DNA from: an uncultured Bacteroidales bacterium
GTDB taxonomy: Bacteria > Bacteroidota > Bacteroidia > Bacteroidales > Muribaculaceae
DNA: 64,000 bases
Reading direction: 5' to 3'
Assembly (NCBI GenBank): GCA_902792895.1
Contig: CADBBK010000008.1
Span: 21,785 to 85,784 of the forward strand
This document shows positions 8,936 to 16,660 of the stretch, piece after piece; the stretch's first letter is position 1, and the number at the start of each line of letters is the position of its first letter. The notes beneath the pieces were generated by a model. It was not told where the DNA came from. It saw only the letters and a list, made by a program, of their open reading frames with translations, and did not search any database. Made by a program: the position numbers and the translations under genes.

Positions 8936-9751
8936 ATGAAGCAGTTGACCTCAATAGAGCAGTATAACAGCATTGTCGAGCGTTACCGACGCACGGGATG
9001 CCTGAGCAACGACTACCTGCAGGCTCGTGCAGCAGGGCTTATCGCCCATGGGACGCTACTAGCCGAGTGCAACGGTGACAACGCCTACCTGCTCGAGGCC
9101 AAGGACAACTGCTACCGCTTGTACTATTTCATCAATGACATTGAGGCTATCGATCAACCTGTTTTCTCAAGTGATGTAGTGACCGAAATCCTTTATCGTG
9201 GAGCAGAACATTTCCCGACCGAAGAGGTGGCGTTTCTCGAGCGAATGGGCTTTGAGCGAAACTTGGTGCGAGACCAGTATGCTGCTGTTTATAAGGACTT
9301 GGTGCCTGCTTGCAAGTATGAAGAGGTTACTGTACGGCCCGCTGTTGACCTGGGTGAGGTACAATGGTCATGTCGACTCTTTAATGCCACTTTTGATCCT
9401 TACAGTGGAGACTTCATCCCAGAGCAGACCTATGATCAACTACTGGCAACAGGAAGCATCCTTATAGCTGTGGATTCCCTCTGTAACAAGGTTGGAGCGT
9501 TGCATCTGACATTGGAGCGCAAGGTGGCATGGATTTCCCATATCGCAGTCATGCCTGCAGCACGAGGCCATCATGTGGGAACCGCCCTGCTGGACGACTT
9601 TGTCGAACGTAATCACGTCACCGACAAGAGTCGTTACATGCTATGGGTTCAGCAGCAGAACACCGCAGCCGTGGCCATGTACCAGAACAAAGGCTTTCGC
9701 TATTTGGGCAAATCCACCCTCTCCCTCATTAGAACAATCACAAACAACTGA
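8936..9751 (+). CDS. GNAT-family N-acyltransferase
   Basis: 271 residues. The C-terminal half has the GNAT acyl-CoA fold: ISHIAVMPAARGHHVGTALL with the R-G-x-x-V-G-T pyrophosphate loop (motif A), then NTAAVAMYQNKGFRYLGKS (motif B). The N-terminal 120 residues (CYRLYYFINDIEAI...) look like a degenerate second GNAT-like or substrate domain. The gene is set apart from its neighbours by 85 and 113 bases that each carry a nearly identical palindrome. It may move the ACP-bound acyl group, or an acetyl group, onto an amino sugar (inference). Confidence 0.8.
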   Translation: MKQLTSIEQYNSIVERYRRTGCLSNDYLQARAAGLIAHGTLLAECNGDNAYLLEAKDNCYRLYYFINDIEAIDQPVFSSDVVTEILYRGAEHFPTEEVAFLERMGFERNLVRDQYAAVYKDLVPACKYEEVTVRPAVDLGEVQWSCRLFNATFDPYSGDFIPEQTYDQLLATGSILIAVDSLCNKVGALHLTLERKVAWISHIAVMPAARGHHVGTALLDDFVERNHVTDKSRYMLWVQQQNTAAVAMYQNKGFRYLGKSTLSLIRTITNN

Positions 9752-9753
9752 TA

Positions 9754-9779
9754 TTTCTGATAAATCTGACAATCAGAAA
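9754..9779. repeat. 26-bp palindromic element, right copy, after the GNAT gene
   Basis: TTTCTGAT and ATCAGAAA form a perfect 8-bp stem with the same AAATCTGA core as the copy at 8879-8904. The following bases up to 9864 are AT-rich with no recognisable -7 box, so nothing shows independent transcription of the ACP gene downstream. Confidence 0.7.
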
Positions 9780-9864
9780 CCTCAGAATAATCAATTGTCA
9801 AGCATAGTTGCAAACTGGATAACTATAGTAATTATTGTATTTATTGTTTTCCTTTTTTTAGAAT

Positions 9865-10086
9865 ATGGACAAATTGTTAGAAATTTTACAGGGCATTCGC
9901 CCCGATGTGGACTTTGTGAACGAGACTGAACTTATAGACGAGGGTATCCTCGACTCCTTCGACGTCGTTTCCATCATCAGTGAAATCGATGATGCCTTCG
10001 GTGTGCAAATCCGTATTAACGAACTCGACCCCGAGAACTTCAACTCCGTCGAAGCCATCTGGTCCCTTATCCAGAAACTGAAATAG
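9865..10086 (+). CDS. Acyl carrier protein, copy 1
   Basis: 73-residue acidic helical protein with the carrier-protein signature DEGILDSFDVVSII; Ser31 is the phosphopantetheine site. The motif (DS followed by hydrophobics, not DSLD) and the short length resemble DltC-like or pathway-specific carriers rather than housekeeping AcpP. Its TAG is followed immediately by the ATG of the next gene. It is a likely partner for the adenylation enzyme and KAS III proteins of the cassette. Confidence 0.9.
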   Translation: MDKLLEILQGIRPDVDFVNETELIDEGILDSFDVVSIISEIDDAFGVQIRINELDPENFNSVEAIWSLIQKLK

Positions 10087-10758
10087 ATGCCTATCAATCC
10101 TATGTCATTATGCGGAAAACGGTTGCTGTTAGGTAGTGACGGATCCGCTCTAAATCACGAAATTTGTCGCACTTTGCAGGCATTGGGTGCCGAGGTGTTA
10201 GTAATTGATGCAAAAGCGGAATTAAATGATATTCTAGCAGGTATTGATAATGTAGAATATGATGGTTTTTTTTGGGGTTGCGTGCATAGCGATTTCCGTC
10301 CCTTGAAGATGGTCTCGCGTGATAATATGATGCAAATCATGGATGAAAATTATTTTAGGTTCATCGATTTGTTACGCGACTTGATGAAACACAAACGTAT
10401 TGGCAAGAACGCTAGCATAGTTGCTATGTCATCCATTAGTAGCATAAGGGCGATGAAGGCAAAGATGGTTTTTAGCGCTGCTAAGGCTGCACTAGACGCT
10501 TCGATGCGAAGCCTAGCTTTAGAACTGGCGCCCAAGGGCATAAGGATCAACACTATTCAGAAGGGTGCCGTTGATGTGGATTTTGAGAAAGAACATATCC
10601 AGACAGTGAGCGCAATAAACGATGGGATGGCAAGTCGGCAGGTCCTGGGGGTTACTGCAGCAGTTGAGGTCGCTAACCTTGTCGCTTTTTTGCTCAGTGA
10701 TGCGACCAAGTCACTGACGGGTACATCAATCGTCATTGATGGAGGATATACACTATAA
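10087..10758 (+). CDS. SDR-like protein lacking cofactor motif and catalytic Tyr
   Basis: 223 residues with a clear SDR C-terminal half (SLALELAPKGIRINTIQKGAV, then LLSDATKSLTGTSIVIDGGYTL), so it belongs to the FabG-like family. The nucleotide loop TGxxxGIG is replaced by GSDGSALNHEI, the NAG motif by FFWGCVHSD, and the YxxxK pair reads FSAAK: Phe replaces the catalytic Tyr while Ser and Lys remain. The frame is intact and the C-terminus well kept, so it is not decaying DNA. It may be a non-catalytic partner of the intact SDR encoded 12 bases downstream, or have taken on a different reaction. Adjacent to ACP upstream with no spacer. Confidence 0.85.
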   Translation: MPINPMSLCGKRLLLGSDGSALNHEICRTLQALGAEVLVIDAKAELNDILAGIDNVEYDGFFWGCVHSDFRPLKMVSRDNMMQIMDENYFRFIDLLRDLMKHKRIGKNASIVAMSSISSIRAMKAKMVFSAAKAALDASMRSLALELAPKGIRINTIQKGAVDVDFEKEHIQTVSAINDGMASRQVLGVTAAVEVANLVAFLLSDATKSLTGTSIVIDGGYTL

Positions 10759-10770
10759 AAGAGATTAATC

Positions 10771-11532
10771 ATGCCCGATTTTTTAGATTTTAAAGGAAAG
10801 AAAATATTCGTCACGGGTGCTGCAGGTGGAATGGGGCAGGCGGTTTCTGCTTTGTTGGCTGCACACGGCGCTCATCTCATTTTGCTAGACCGCAACAAAG
10901 AACAGCTGGATGTTACTCGTATTGGCCTTGAAGGGAGTGATCATACGTCTTATGTTTGTGATTTGGGACAAATCGATGCCATTGAAGGATTGATGAGTCA
11001 GATAACTAAAGAACAAGGTGCTGTGGATGGTTTGGTACATTGTGCAGGAATTGCCAATGTGCGACCTTTGAAGTTGTCCAAGTATTCCTATATGGTTGAC
11101 GTGATGAATGTGAACTATTTCTCATTTGTGGAGATTGTGCGTTGCATCACCAAACGCAAGGCTTTTAACCCAGGGTTGAGCATCGTGGGCATCTGTTCAA
11201 TCGGAGCTTTTTATGGCGCTCCGACCAAGACGGCCTACAGCTCTTCAAAGGCGGCGATGTATGCTGCCGTCAAGTGTATGGCTGTAGAGCTAGCTGAAAA
11301 GGGAGTGAGAGCTAATGTCGTGGCTCCAGGCTCGACCCGTACCGGTATGATGGAACAAGCCGAGGAATATTCTGCTGGAACAGACAGTTACAAGCAGAAA
11401 CTATCAAGACAATATTTGGGTATCTGTGAGCCTGAAGATATTGCCAACTCCATTGCCTTCCTGTTGAGCGATAAGGCCCGCATGATTACAGGTGCCTGCT
11501 TGACTGTGGATGGTGGCAAAATGTCTACCTAA
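10771..11532 (+). CDS. SDR-family oxidoreductase (FabG-like), copy 3
   Basis: 253 residues. FVTGAAGGMG near the N-terminus (cofactor loop), HCAGIAN (NAG-type motif), CSIGAF (Ser) and YSSSKAA (Tyr and Lys) show a complete active site. The C-terminal ITGACLTVDGGKMST is typical of the family. It follows the Tyr-less SDR by 12 bases and precedes the second KAS III gene by 76 bases. Probable ketoreductase acting on carrier-bound acyl groups, possibly together with the inactive-looking paralogue; a sugar substrate cannot be excluded. Confidence 0.9.
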   Translation: MPDFLDFKGKKIFVTGAAGGMGQAVSALLAAHGAHLILLDRNKEQLDVTRIGLEGSDHTSYVCDLGQIDAIEGLMSQITKEQGAVDGLVHCAGIANVRPLKLSKYSYMVDVMNVNYFSFVEIVRCITKRKAFNPGLSIVGICSIGAFYGAPTKTAYSSSKAAMYAAVKCMAVELAEKGVRANVVAPGSTRTGMMEQAEEYSAGTDSYKQKLSRQYLGICEPEDIANSIAFLLSDKARMITGACLTVDGGKMST

Positions 11533-11608
11533 GTGGCTGGCGATTCATTTAGAGTTTAAGGTTGGAATTAGGATCCACAGACAATAAAAAATAAATAACA
11601 GATAATTA

Positions 11609-12658
11609 ATGATTGGCAAAATGATACTAAATGAATTTAATGGTATCGCGGTAAAGGGTATCGCTTGTGCTGTATCAACAAACTGGGTATCGATAGAGTC
11701 GCTAAAGAACGGAGAAAACGATGCTGTTCTTGACAAATTTGTGAAGACGACGAGCGTGCTGGGACATTATGAGTGTGGTCCTCGCCAGACGGCTGCCGAT
11801 TTGGCCCAAGCTGCCGCCCAGCGCATCTTTGATGCCCAGGGCATTGACAAAAGTGAAGTGGGCGTGCTGGTTTTTGCAACGCAGTACCCTGATTACCGTG
11901 TGCCCTCGACAGCATGCGTATTGCAAGATAGGTTGGGCCTGCAAAGAGACTGCATGGCGTTTGACATTAACCTGGGGTGCTCGGGCTATGTCTATGGACT
12001 TAATGTGGTGTCGTCGCTGATGCAGTCAAGCAACGTGCGCTATGGTCTGTTGTTGGCAGGTGACACTCCGTCAAAGGGGGTGCGCAGCGACAACTCACGC
12101 AACTTGTTCGGAGATGCCAGTGCTGCAACCTTGTTGGTTAAAGAAGAGGGCGCATCACCCATTACCATCGCTTCGCGCACCGACGGCTCTGGCTACAAGG
12201 CCATTCTACGTCCCTACGGTTATAGCAAGCACCCCGAGAGACCTGACATAGAAGGGGTGTTTAATGAGATTGACGTGTTCAATTTCGCCATCGACGAGGC
12301 CCCGGCACTTATCAATGAGCTGTTAGCTGCCAAAGGCCTTACACCTGGCGATTTTGACTGTATGGCACTACATCAGGCCAATATGATGATTATGAAACAG
12401 ATCGTGCGACGCACCCACTTTGACAAGGCCAAAATGTTGATGTCTATAGACCGCTTTGCCAACACGAGCGCGGCTTCGATTCCCTTGTGCTTCGTCCAGA
12501 AATATGGGGAGACTGAGGGAGCCGAAATAGTGAACGCGCTCATCTGCGGCTACGGAGTGGGACTGTCATGGGCTGCCGGCATCATCTGCATCAATGCACA
12601 AGATGTGCTGCCCATCATCGAGACCGATGAATACTTTGATGACGGATTATTTGTTTAA
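11609..12658 (+). CDS. Ketoacyl-ACP synthase III family enzyme, copy 2
   Basis: 349 residues with a complete triad: FDINLGCSGYVYG (Cys124), ALHQANMMIMKQI (His255) and DRFANTSAAS (Asn285). It is a clear paralogue of the enzyme at 6212-7324 (shared PDYR.PST.....QDR/YRLG region and PII.D.E C-terminus) but diverged throughout, so not a recent duplication. The start at 11609 has an alternative ATG four codons later. The following ACP begins 19 bases downstream. Two KAS III enzymes suggest two successive condensations or a condensing/transfer pair. Confidence 0.9.
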   Translation: MIGKMILNEFNGIAVKGIACAVSTNWVSIESLKNGENDAVLDKFVKTTSVLGHYECGPRQTAADLAQAAAQRIFDAQGIDKSEVGVLVFATQYPDYRVPSTACVLQDRLGLQRDCMAFDINLGCSGYVYGLNVVSSLMQSSNVRYGLLLAGDTPSKGVRSDNSRNLFGDASAATLLVKEEGASPITIASRTDGSGYKAILRPYGYSKHPERPDIEGVFNEIDVFNFAIDEAPALINELLAAKGLTPGDFDCMALHQANMMIMKQIVRRTHFDKAKMLMSIDRFANTSAASIPLCFVQKYGETEGAEIVNALICGYGVGLSWAAGIICINAQDVLPIIETDEYFDDGLFV

Positions 12659-12677
12659 CTATATAAACTATACAATT

Positions 12678-12896
12678 ATGACTAACGAAGAAAAATTGCA
12701 TTTGCTGGAAGATGTTTTTGAACTGGACGAGAATACGCTGACTCCAGAGATGGTTTTGGCTGATATCGAGGAGTATGACTCAATGTCCAAGTTATCACTT
12801 ATTGTGATGATTGACGATGAGTGCCACAAGAAACTCACAGGTGAGCAGCTTAAGGAATTTGAGACAATACAGGACATTCTCGACTTCATGGGCTGA
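12678..12896 (+). CDS. Acyl carrier protein, copy 2
   Basis: 72-residue acidic protein. ADIEEYDSMSKLSLIVMI carries the attachment serine (Ser35) in a DSM context. An upstream in-frame ATG at 12594 lies inside the KAS III gene; the start at 12678 gives a normal carrier length. Its stop overlaps the ATG of the metallo-hydrolase by one base (TGATG), so the two are translationally coupled. Divergent from copy 1, so the two carriers may serve different enzymes. Confidence 0.88.
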   Translation: MTNEEKLHLLEDVFELDENTLTPEMVLADIEEYDSMSKLSLIVMIDDECHKKLTGEQLKEFETIQDILDFMG

Positions 12897-13483
12897 TGGC
12901 CATACGTATCGTCAACTCATTCTATTTCTCTTGTACATGGGTGCTTGAGGAGGGATGGGTGGTAGATTGTGGTGATGTGGAGCCATTGTTGCCGTTGCTG
13001 CTAGAAACTGGATTGCAGGGCGTATTGCTTACCCATGGCCACTATGACCATATTTACGGGTTGAATAATTTGTGCACAAGATTCCCTGAGGCAAAAGTTT
13101 ATTGCAGCCCATGGACACGGAGACAGTTGCTGGATGAGAAATTAAATATTTCATTCTACCACGAGATGCCGTTTGTGTTTGCCTTCCCTGAACGCATTGT
13201 GACGGTGGAGGATGGTTGGCGTACAGACTTGGGCAGTGGAAATGAGGTGAGAGCCATCTATACACCAGGACACACCCCTGACTGTATCACTTGGATGACA
13301 AACAAAGCATTATTCACGGGTGATGCCTATATTCCAGGTTATAAAGTGGTGACCAGGTTGCCCTATGGCAACAAGCAACAAGCCACCAAATCCATCGAGA
13401 TGATTCTGTCGCTAGCTGAGGGAAGGACAATATGCCCAGGTCACAATATAGATGACATACATGTACCAAATATAAAGTTGTAA
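12896..13483 (+). CDS. Metallo-beta-lactamase-fold hydrolase
   Basis: 195-residue MBL-fold enzyme with all metal ligands: THGHYDH (His47, His49, Asp51, His52), TPGHT (His126), TGDAY (Asp143) and CPGH (His183). Members of this size include glyoxalase II-like and acyl-thioesterase enzymes. Coupled by overlap to the second ACP, it could hydrolyse or release acyl thioesters, either as the product-release step or as an editing thioesterase (inference). Confidence 0.88.
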   Translation: MAIRIVNSFYFSCTWVLEEGWVVDCGDVEPLLPLLLETGLQGVLLTHGHYDHIYGLNNLCTRFPEAKVYCSPWTRRQLLDEKLNISFYHEMPFVFAFPERIVTVEDGWRTDLGSGNEVRAIYTPGHTPDCITWMTNKALFTGDAYIPGYKVVTRLPYGNKQQATKSIEMILSLAEGRTICPGHNIDDIHVPNIKL

Positions 13484-13490
13484 GATTTGG

Positions 13491-14465
13491 ATGAGTGAAC
13501 CTATTGCACCGTTGGTTTCAATTCGTTGTTTGGTATACAATCACGAGCCTTATTTGCGACAATGCTTAGACGGTTTCGTGATGCAGAAGACCAATTTCCC
13601 CTTCGAAGCCATCGTCCATGACGATGCCTCGACCGACGGATCGGCTGCCATCATCCGTGAGTATGCCGAGAAGTACCCCGACATCATCAAGCCCATCTAC
13701 GAGACCAAGAACCAGTATTACAAAGCGTTAGGAAAGATAATGTATGAAGCTATACATCCAGGCGCTAAATACATTGCTTTTTGCGAAGGTGACGACTACT
13801 GGACCGACCCCTACAAACTGCAAAAGCAAGTGGACATCTTGGAATCGGACCCAGAGATAGGCCTTGTCTATACCTGTGCTTCTATGTTTGACCAACAAGC
13901 ACAAAAGATTGTTGTGGAGAAGTTTGGAAAATCAATAGACTCTTTTGAGGCAGAGTTGCGCAATAATGAATGCATTACTCTCACTTCCTGCGTGAGAAAA
14001 GACTTTTTGACAGACTATCGAAGCTTTTTTAGAAGCAACAAACTGGGTATGCGGTATTGGAAAATGGGTGATTACCCGTTATGGCTATATGTTTGCCATC
14101 ACTCTAAGGCTTTTTTTATCCCAGAGGTGACCGGTGTTTACCGCGTGTTGCCGAATTCCGCCAGCCACAGCACCGATATGCAGAAGAATGTGGACTTTGA
14201 GTTGTCTGCGCTTGACATTCGCGATTTTTTTGCAAAATATCATCACTGCGAGGAACTCATGGACGAAATTGCCGCTGAATCTGTTTCCCGAATTCAGTGG
14301 CTCTCTGTAGCACATAACCAGCCGCCCACCTATAGCCTGAGAGAACTTGAGAAGAAGTATGAGATCAAGTTACCGGCTAAGATATGGATTAAGCACTTTC
14401 TGCTGAAGCATCGAATGACACGCAGCGCCTTCATCAGATTGATAAAAATGAAAAATAGAGGATAG
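13491..14465 (+). CDS. GT2-family glycosyltransferase
   Basis: 324 residues. The N-terminal GT-A domain shows VSIRCLVYNHEPYLRQCLDG, VHDDASTDGSAAII and FCEGDDYWTDPYKLQKQVDI, the last carrying the D-D/DxD nucleotide-sugar and metal site. No signal peptide; a few hydrophobic residues only, so cytoplasmic or peripheral on the inner membrane. It starts seven bases after the metallo-hydrolase and is the last gene of the polysaccharide locus before a terminator-like hairpin. The sugar transferred is unknown. Confidence 0.9.
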   Translation: MSEPIAPLVSIRCLVYNHEPYLRQCLDGFVMQKTNFPFEAIVHDDASTDGSAAIIREYAEKYPDIIKPIYETKNQYYKALGKIMYEAIHPGAKYIAFCEGDDYWTDPYKLQKQVDILESDPEIGLVYTCASMFDQQAQKIVVEKFGKSIDSFEAELRNNECITLTSCVRKDFLTDYRSFFRSNKLGMRYWKMGDYPLWLYVCHHSKAFFIPEVTGVYRVLPNSASHSTDMQKNVDFELSALDIRDFFAKYHHCEELMDEIAAESVSRIQWLSVAHNQPPTYSLRELEKKYEIKLPAKIWIKHFLLKHRMTRSAFIRLIKMKNRG

Positions 14466-14525
14466 CCCCGAATTGGGAACGTTGCAGACTCAAGATGCTG
14501 CAACGCTACTTCTGAGGAGAACAGT

Positions 14526-14557
14526 AAAGCCGGGTCAACGTTTGTTGGCCCGGCTTT
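14526..14557. terminator. Hairpin between convergent genes
   Basis: AAAGCCGGGTCAAC and GTTGGCCCGGCTTT form a 14-bp stem with one G-T pair around a GTTT loop. It sits between the end of the GT2 gene (+) and the end of the dockerin gene (-) and could serve both. There is no strong downstream U-tract on either strand. Confidence 0.75.
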
Positions 14558-14576
14558 GCTGTGGGGGAGGGTGGGG

Positions 14577-15950
14577 TTACCACTGGGAGTTGAGGAGGTA
14601 GTCGATGATGGCGCTGGCGTCGGCGATGGTGATGCCGGTAGCGAGGTCGCAGTCGGCTCCGGTGTGGTTGAGGCCGGTGGCGTTGCCGTTGAGCAGGTAG
14701 TCGATGATGATGCTGGCATCGGCGATACCGACTTCGCCGTCACCGTTGGCATCACCGCGCAGTGCTGCCACTTCGGGCTCTTCTTGGCCGTCGACCCACA
14801 TCAGCGAGAACAGGTAGCGGTCCTGGAGGTTGGCCAGGCGACGGGCTTCACCGGTGGTGATGTCAACCTCGTAGAGCGATGTGTCGTACTTGCCGTTAGC
14901 CTTCCAGTTCTTGTCAGGCAGGGGATTCCAGTTGCCGTAGTCATCAAATCCGAGGCCGCAGTTGAAGTAGCCCATCCAGTACATCTTGTTGGGGTCGTCC
15001 TTAGAGAAGCAGGCCGACTGGCGCTTGAACTGGCTCATGTAGCCGGTATTGCTGCGGTTGTCCTCCATGATGAGGCCCGTGTTGAGGTCAAACTCAAACA
15101 GGTGGGCACCGGTGAGGTCACCGTTGATGTCATAGACCTTGCCGTCCTCGGAGGGGATGGCTGCCGTGGCGCCGCTGTTCAGGGCAAAGGCGCGGCCCTC
15201 GCTGTTGATGGCGAAGGTGATAAAGTTGTAGTAGTACAGGCCCGGGGTAATCTGGGTGATCTCCATCTTGTCGAGGTCGATGGTGCAGATGGCATATCCA
15301 CTGTCGGTCGAGTCTGCAGCCTCGTCGGCAAAGAAGTCGGGGTCGTTGAGGATGGAGTCGGGCAGGTACTTGTGGGTGATGTGGAACAGGCCGTAAACCT
15401 TGCCGTCGTTAGGGTTGACAGCCATGCCGGCCGACTCGATGCACTGCCAGGCGGGATAGATTTCGTCCTCAGCCGACAGCAGGTCACCGGTCTTGATGTC
15501 CCACCGGCGCACGGCAAAGCGGTTGGTGTCGTTGGTCACCCAGGTGCCGTCGGGGTTCTGCATGTCGGTGCGCGACGTCACGGTGGTGAGAATACCGTTG
15601 TGGATCACGGCGCCAGAGTTGCCGTACATCCTGTTGAAGTTCGTCGCCCACAACGCCTTGTCGTTGTCGGTAAAACGGCCGTTGCTGTAGAAGTCGGCCT
15701 TGTTGACCTCGGGATCCTTCTCGGGCATGGAGAGCGTTGCGCCGTCCCATTCCATTTTGTACAGGCCTTGGGGAACGATGAAAATGGCCTTTTGCAGGTC
15801 ATAGTTCCAGCCCACGTACTCACTGCCCACGCTGTTGTCGTCGTTACGGCTGGTTTGATACACGCCGCGCAAGGTCACTCCTTGGGCCATGGCGCTAAGG
15901 GTAATGGCAGCCATCAGCGTGGCCGCAATGATTCTGATAGGTTTTGTCAT
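14577..15950 (-). CDS. Secreted protein with C-terminal dockerin-like repeats
   Basis: 457 residues. An N-terminal Sec signal peptide (residues 1-22, ending SAMAQ) is followed by about 360 residues with beta-propeller-like spacing (recurring G-x-V-Y-G and D-x-x-T-G segments such as DIKTGDLLSAE, DGKVYGLF, DLNTGLIM, DITTGEARRL). The C-terminus carries two EF-hand-like dockerin segments, GDANGDGEVGIADASIIIDY and DLATGITIADASAIIDY; the second has weakened calcium ligands. Likely exported to the surface or medium; function unknown. It shares the dockerin type with the three C10 peptidases at 32295-41941. It converges on the polysaccharide locus and has its own promoter. Confidence 0.8.
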   Translation of the reverse strand: MTKPIRIIAATLMAAITLSAMAQGVTLRGVYQTSRNDDNSVGSEYVGWNYDLQKAIFIVPQGLYKMEWDGATLSMPEKDPEVNKADFYSNGRFTDNDKALWATNFNRMYGNSGAVIHNGILTTVTSRTDMQNPDGTWVTNDTNRFAVRRWDIKTGDLLSAEDEIYPAWQCIESAGMAVNPNDGKVYGLFHITHKYLPDSILNDPDFFADEAADSTDSGYAICTIDLDKMEITQITPGLYYYNFITFAINSEGRAFALNSGATAAIPSEDGKVYDINGDLTGAHLFEFDLNTGLIMEDNRSNTGYMSQFKRQSACFSKDDPNKMYWMGYFNCGLGFDDYGNWNPLPDKNWKANGKYDTSLYEVDITTGEARRLANLQDRYLFSLMWVDGQEEPEVAALRGDANGDGEVGIADASIIIDYLLNGNATGLNHTGADCDLATGITIADASAIIDYLLNSQW

Positions 15951-16027
15951 GTCTTAACTGTTAATGTTGATGTTAATGATTAAATAAAAAATGTGTGTGG
16001 AGGTATTCCGATTATGCAGAATGGTCA

Positions 16028-16058
16028 CAAAGGTAGAATAAATATTTCATTTAAGCAA
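16028..16058 (-). promoter_or_regulatory. Bacteroidetes-type promoter for the dockerin gene
   Basis: On the minus strand TACCTTTG (16028-16035) matches the -7 box TAnnTTTG, with TTG at 16056-16058, 20 bases further upstream. It is about 80 bases before the start codon at 15950. Confidence 0.7.
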
Positions 16059-16660
16059 ACAAACTGCCGAAAATGTAACTTTGTGCTCACGATGGGCCTA
16101 AAATTGGTGTCAAATTGTTGTTTTTGGGGTGTTTAAATCAATAGAGCATTGGTTTTCAGAGGTTTGGTGAAAAATCAGGTCAGAAAAATACAAATTTTCG
16201 GTCAAAAATAAACAAATAATCCTAATGATTTTCGTAGTTTGTCCTAATCGCGAAAAATAATCTATTATAATTTTGCCAGCGAAAAATAGTTCCTGACCCT
16301 CATCTGAAATGATTACTGGTACATATCTACCGCATTAAAGAAAATCCTTATGAACCTCTATAAATCGGTTGGAAACGCTGGCAAAGTTTCCAACCATTTC
16401 TGTTTCCACACCATCGGTGACATTCCAATGCCGTCGGCCACGCCATGGCGAGGCCCTACAATGCGTATCCCATCATATATATAAACTTAGCGGCTTTGCG
16501 ACTTAGCGTGAGGCAGAAACAGCGCGGATGCCGCGGGCGGGGTTTTGTGAAAAAATGTTGTACGGTAGCGTTTTTTGGCCGCGGGCGTTGTCGGGATTGC
16601 AGCAATTGTAGTAATTTAGCGGGTTAAAACGGGCCATAATAGGCCAATGAAATTGAAGAA
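16059..16660. other. Long non-coding stretch with promoter, hairpin and repeat copy
   Basis: No convincing gene. From left to right: a plus-strand TAATTTTG (16268-16275) that fits a -7 box; a perfect 10-bp hairpin GGTTGGAAAC/GTTTCCAACC (16367-16376, 16386-16395); an unsupported 44-codon frame at 16350-16484; and a copy (16486-16532) of the GGCGGATGC-type repeat found again near 49000 and 63750. The promoter-to-hairpin distance of about 120 bases would suit a small RNA or a leader, but no known RNA family is recognised. Whether the DUF5106-like gene at 16661 is transcribed from here is unclear. Confidence 0.5.

Noticed and set aside
10087-10758. Frameshifted pseudogene call for the Tyr-less SDR
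   Set aside because: The frame is uninterrupted, the length is close to normal, it abuts its neighbours without gaps, and the C-terminus is well conserved.
4811-13483. Classical PQS/alkylquinolone or aryl-polyene cluster
   Set aside because: Only the general parts list is similar; SDRs, two ACPs and sugar acyltransferases, no KAS II/CLF pair and no dehydratase-hotdog proteins argue against either known pathway.
14556-15983. Long plus-strand frame of 475 codons over the dockerin gene
   Set aside because: It is the complement of the minus-strand dockerin gene, which has a signal peptide, promoter and domain motifs; the plus reading is low-complexity Val/Gly/Ala without any motif.
16445-16627. 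60-codon plus frame before the DUF5106-like gene
   Set aside because: Lies in dispersed-repeat DNA; the protein has no recognisable feature.
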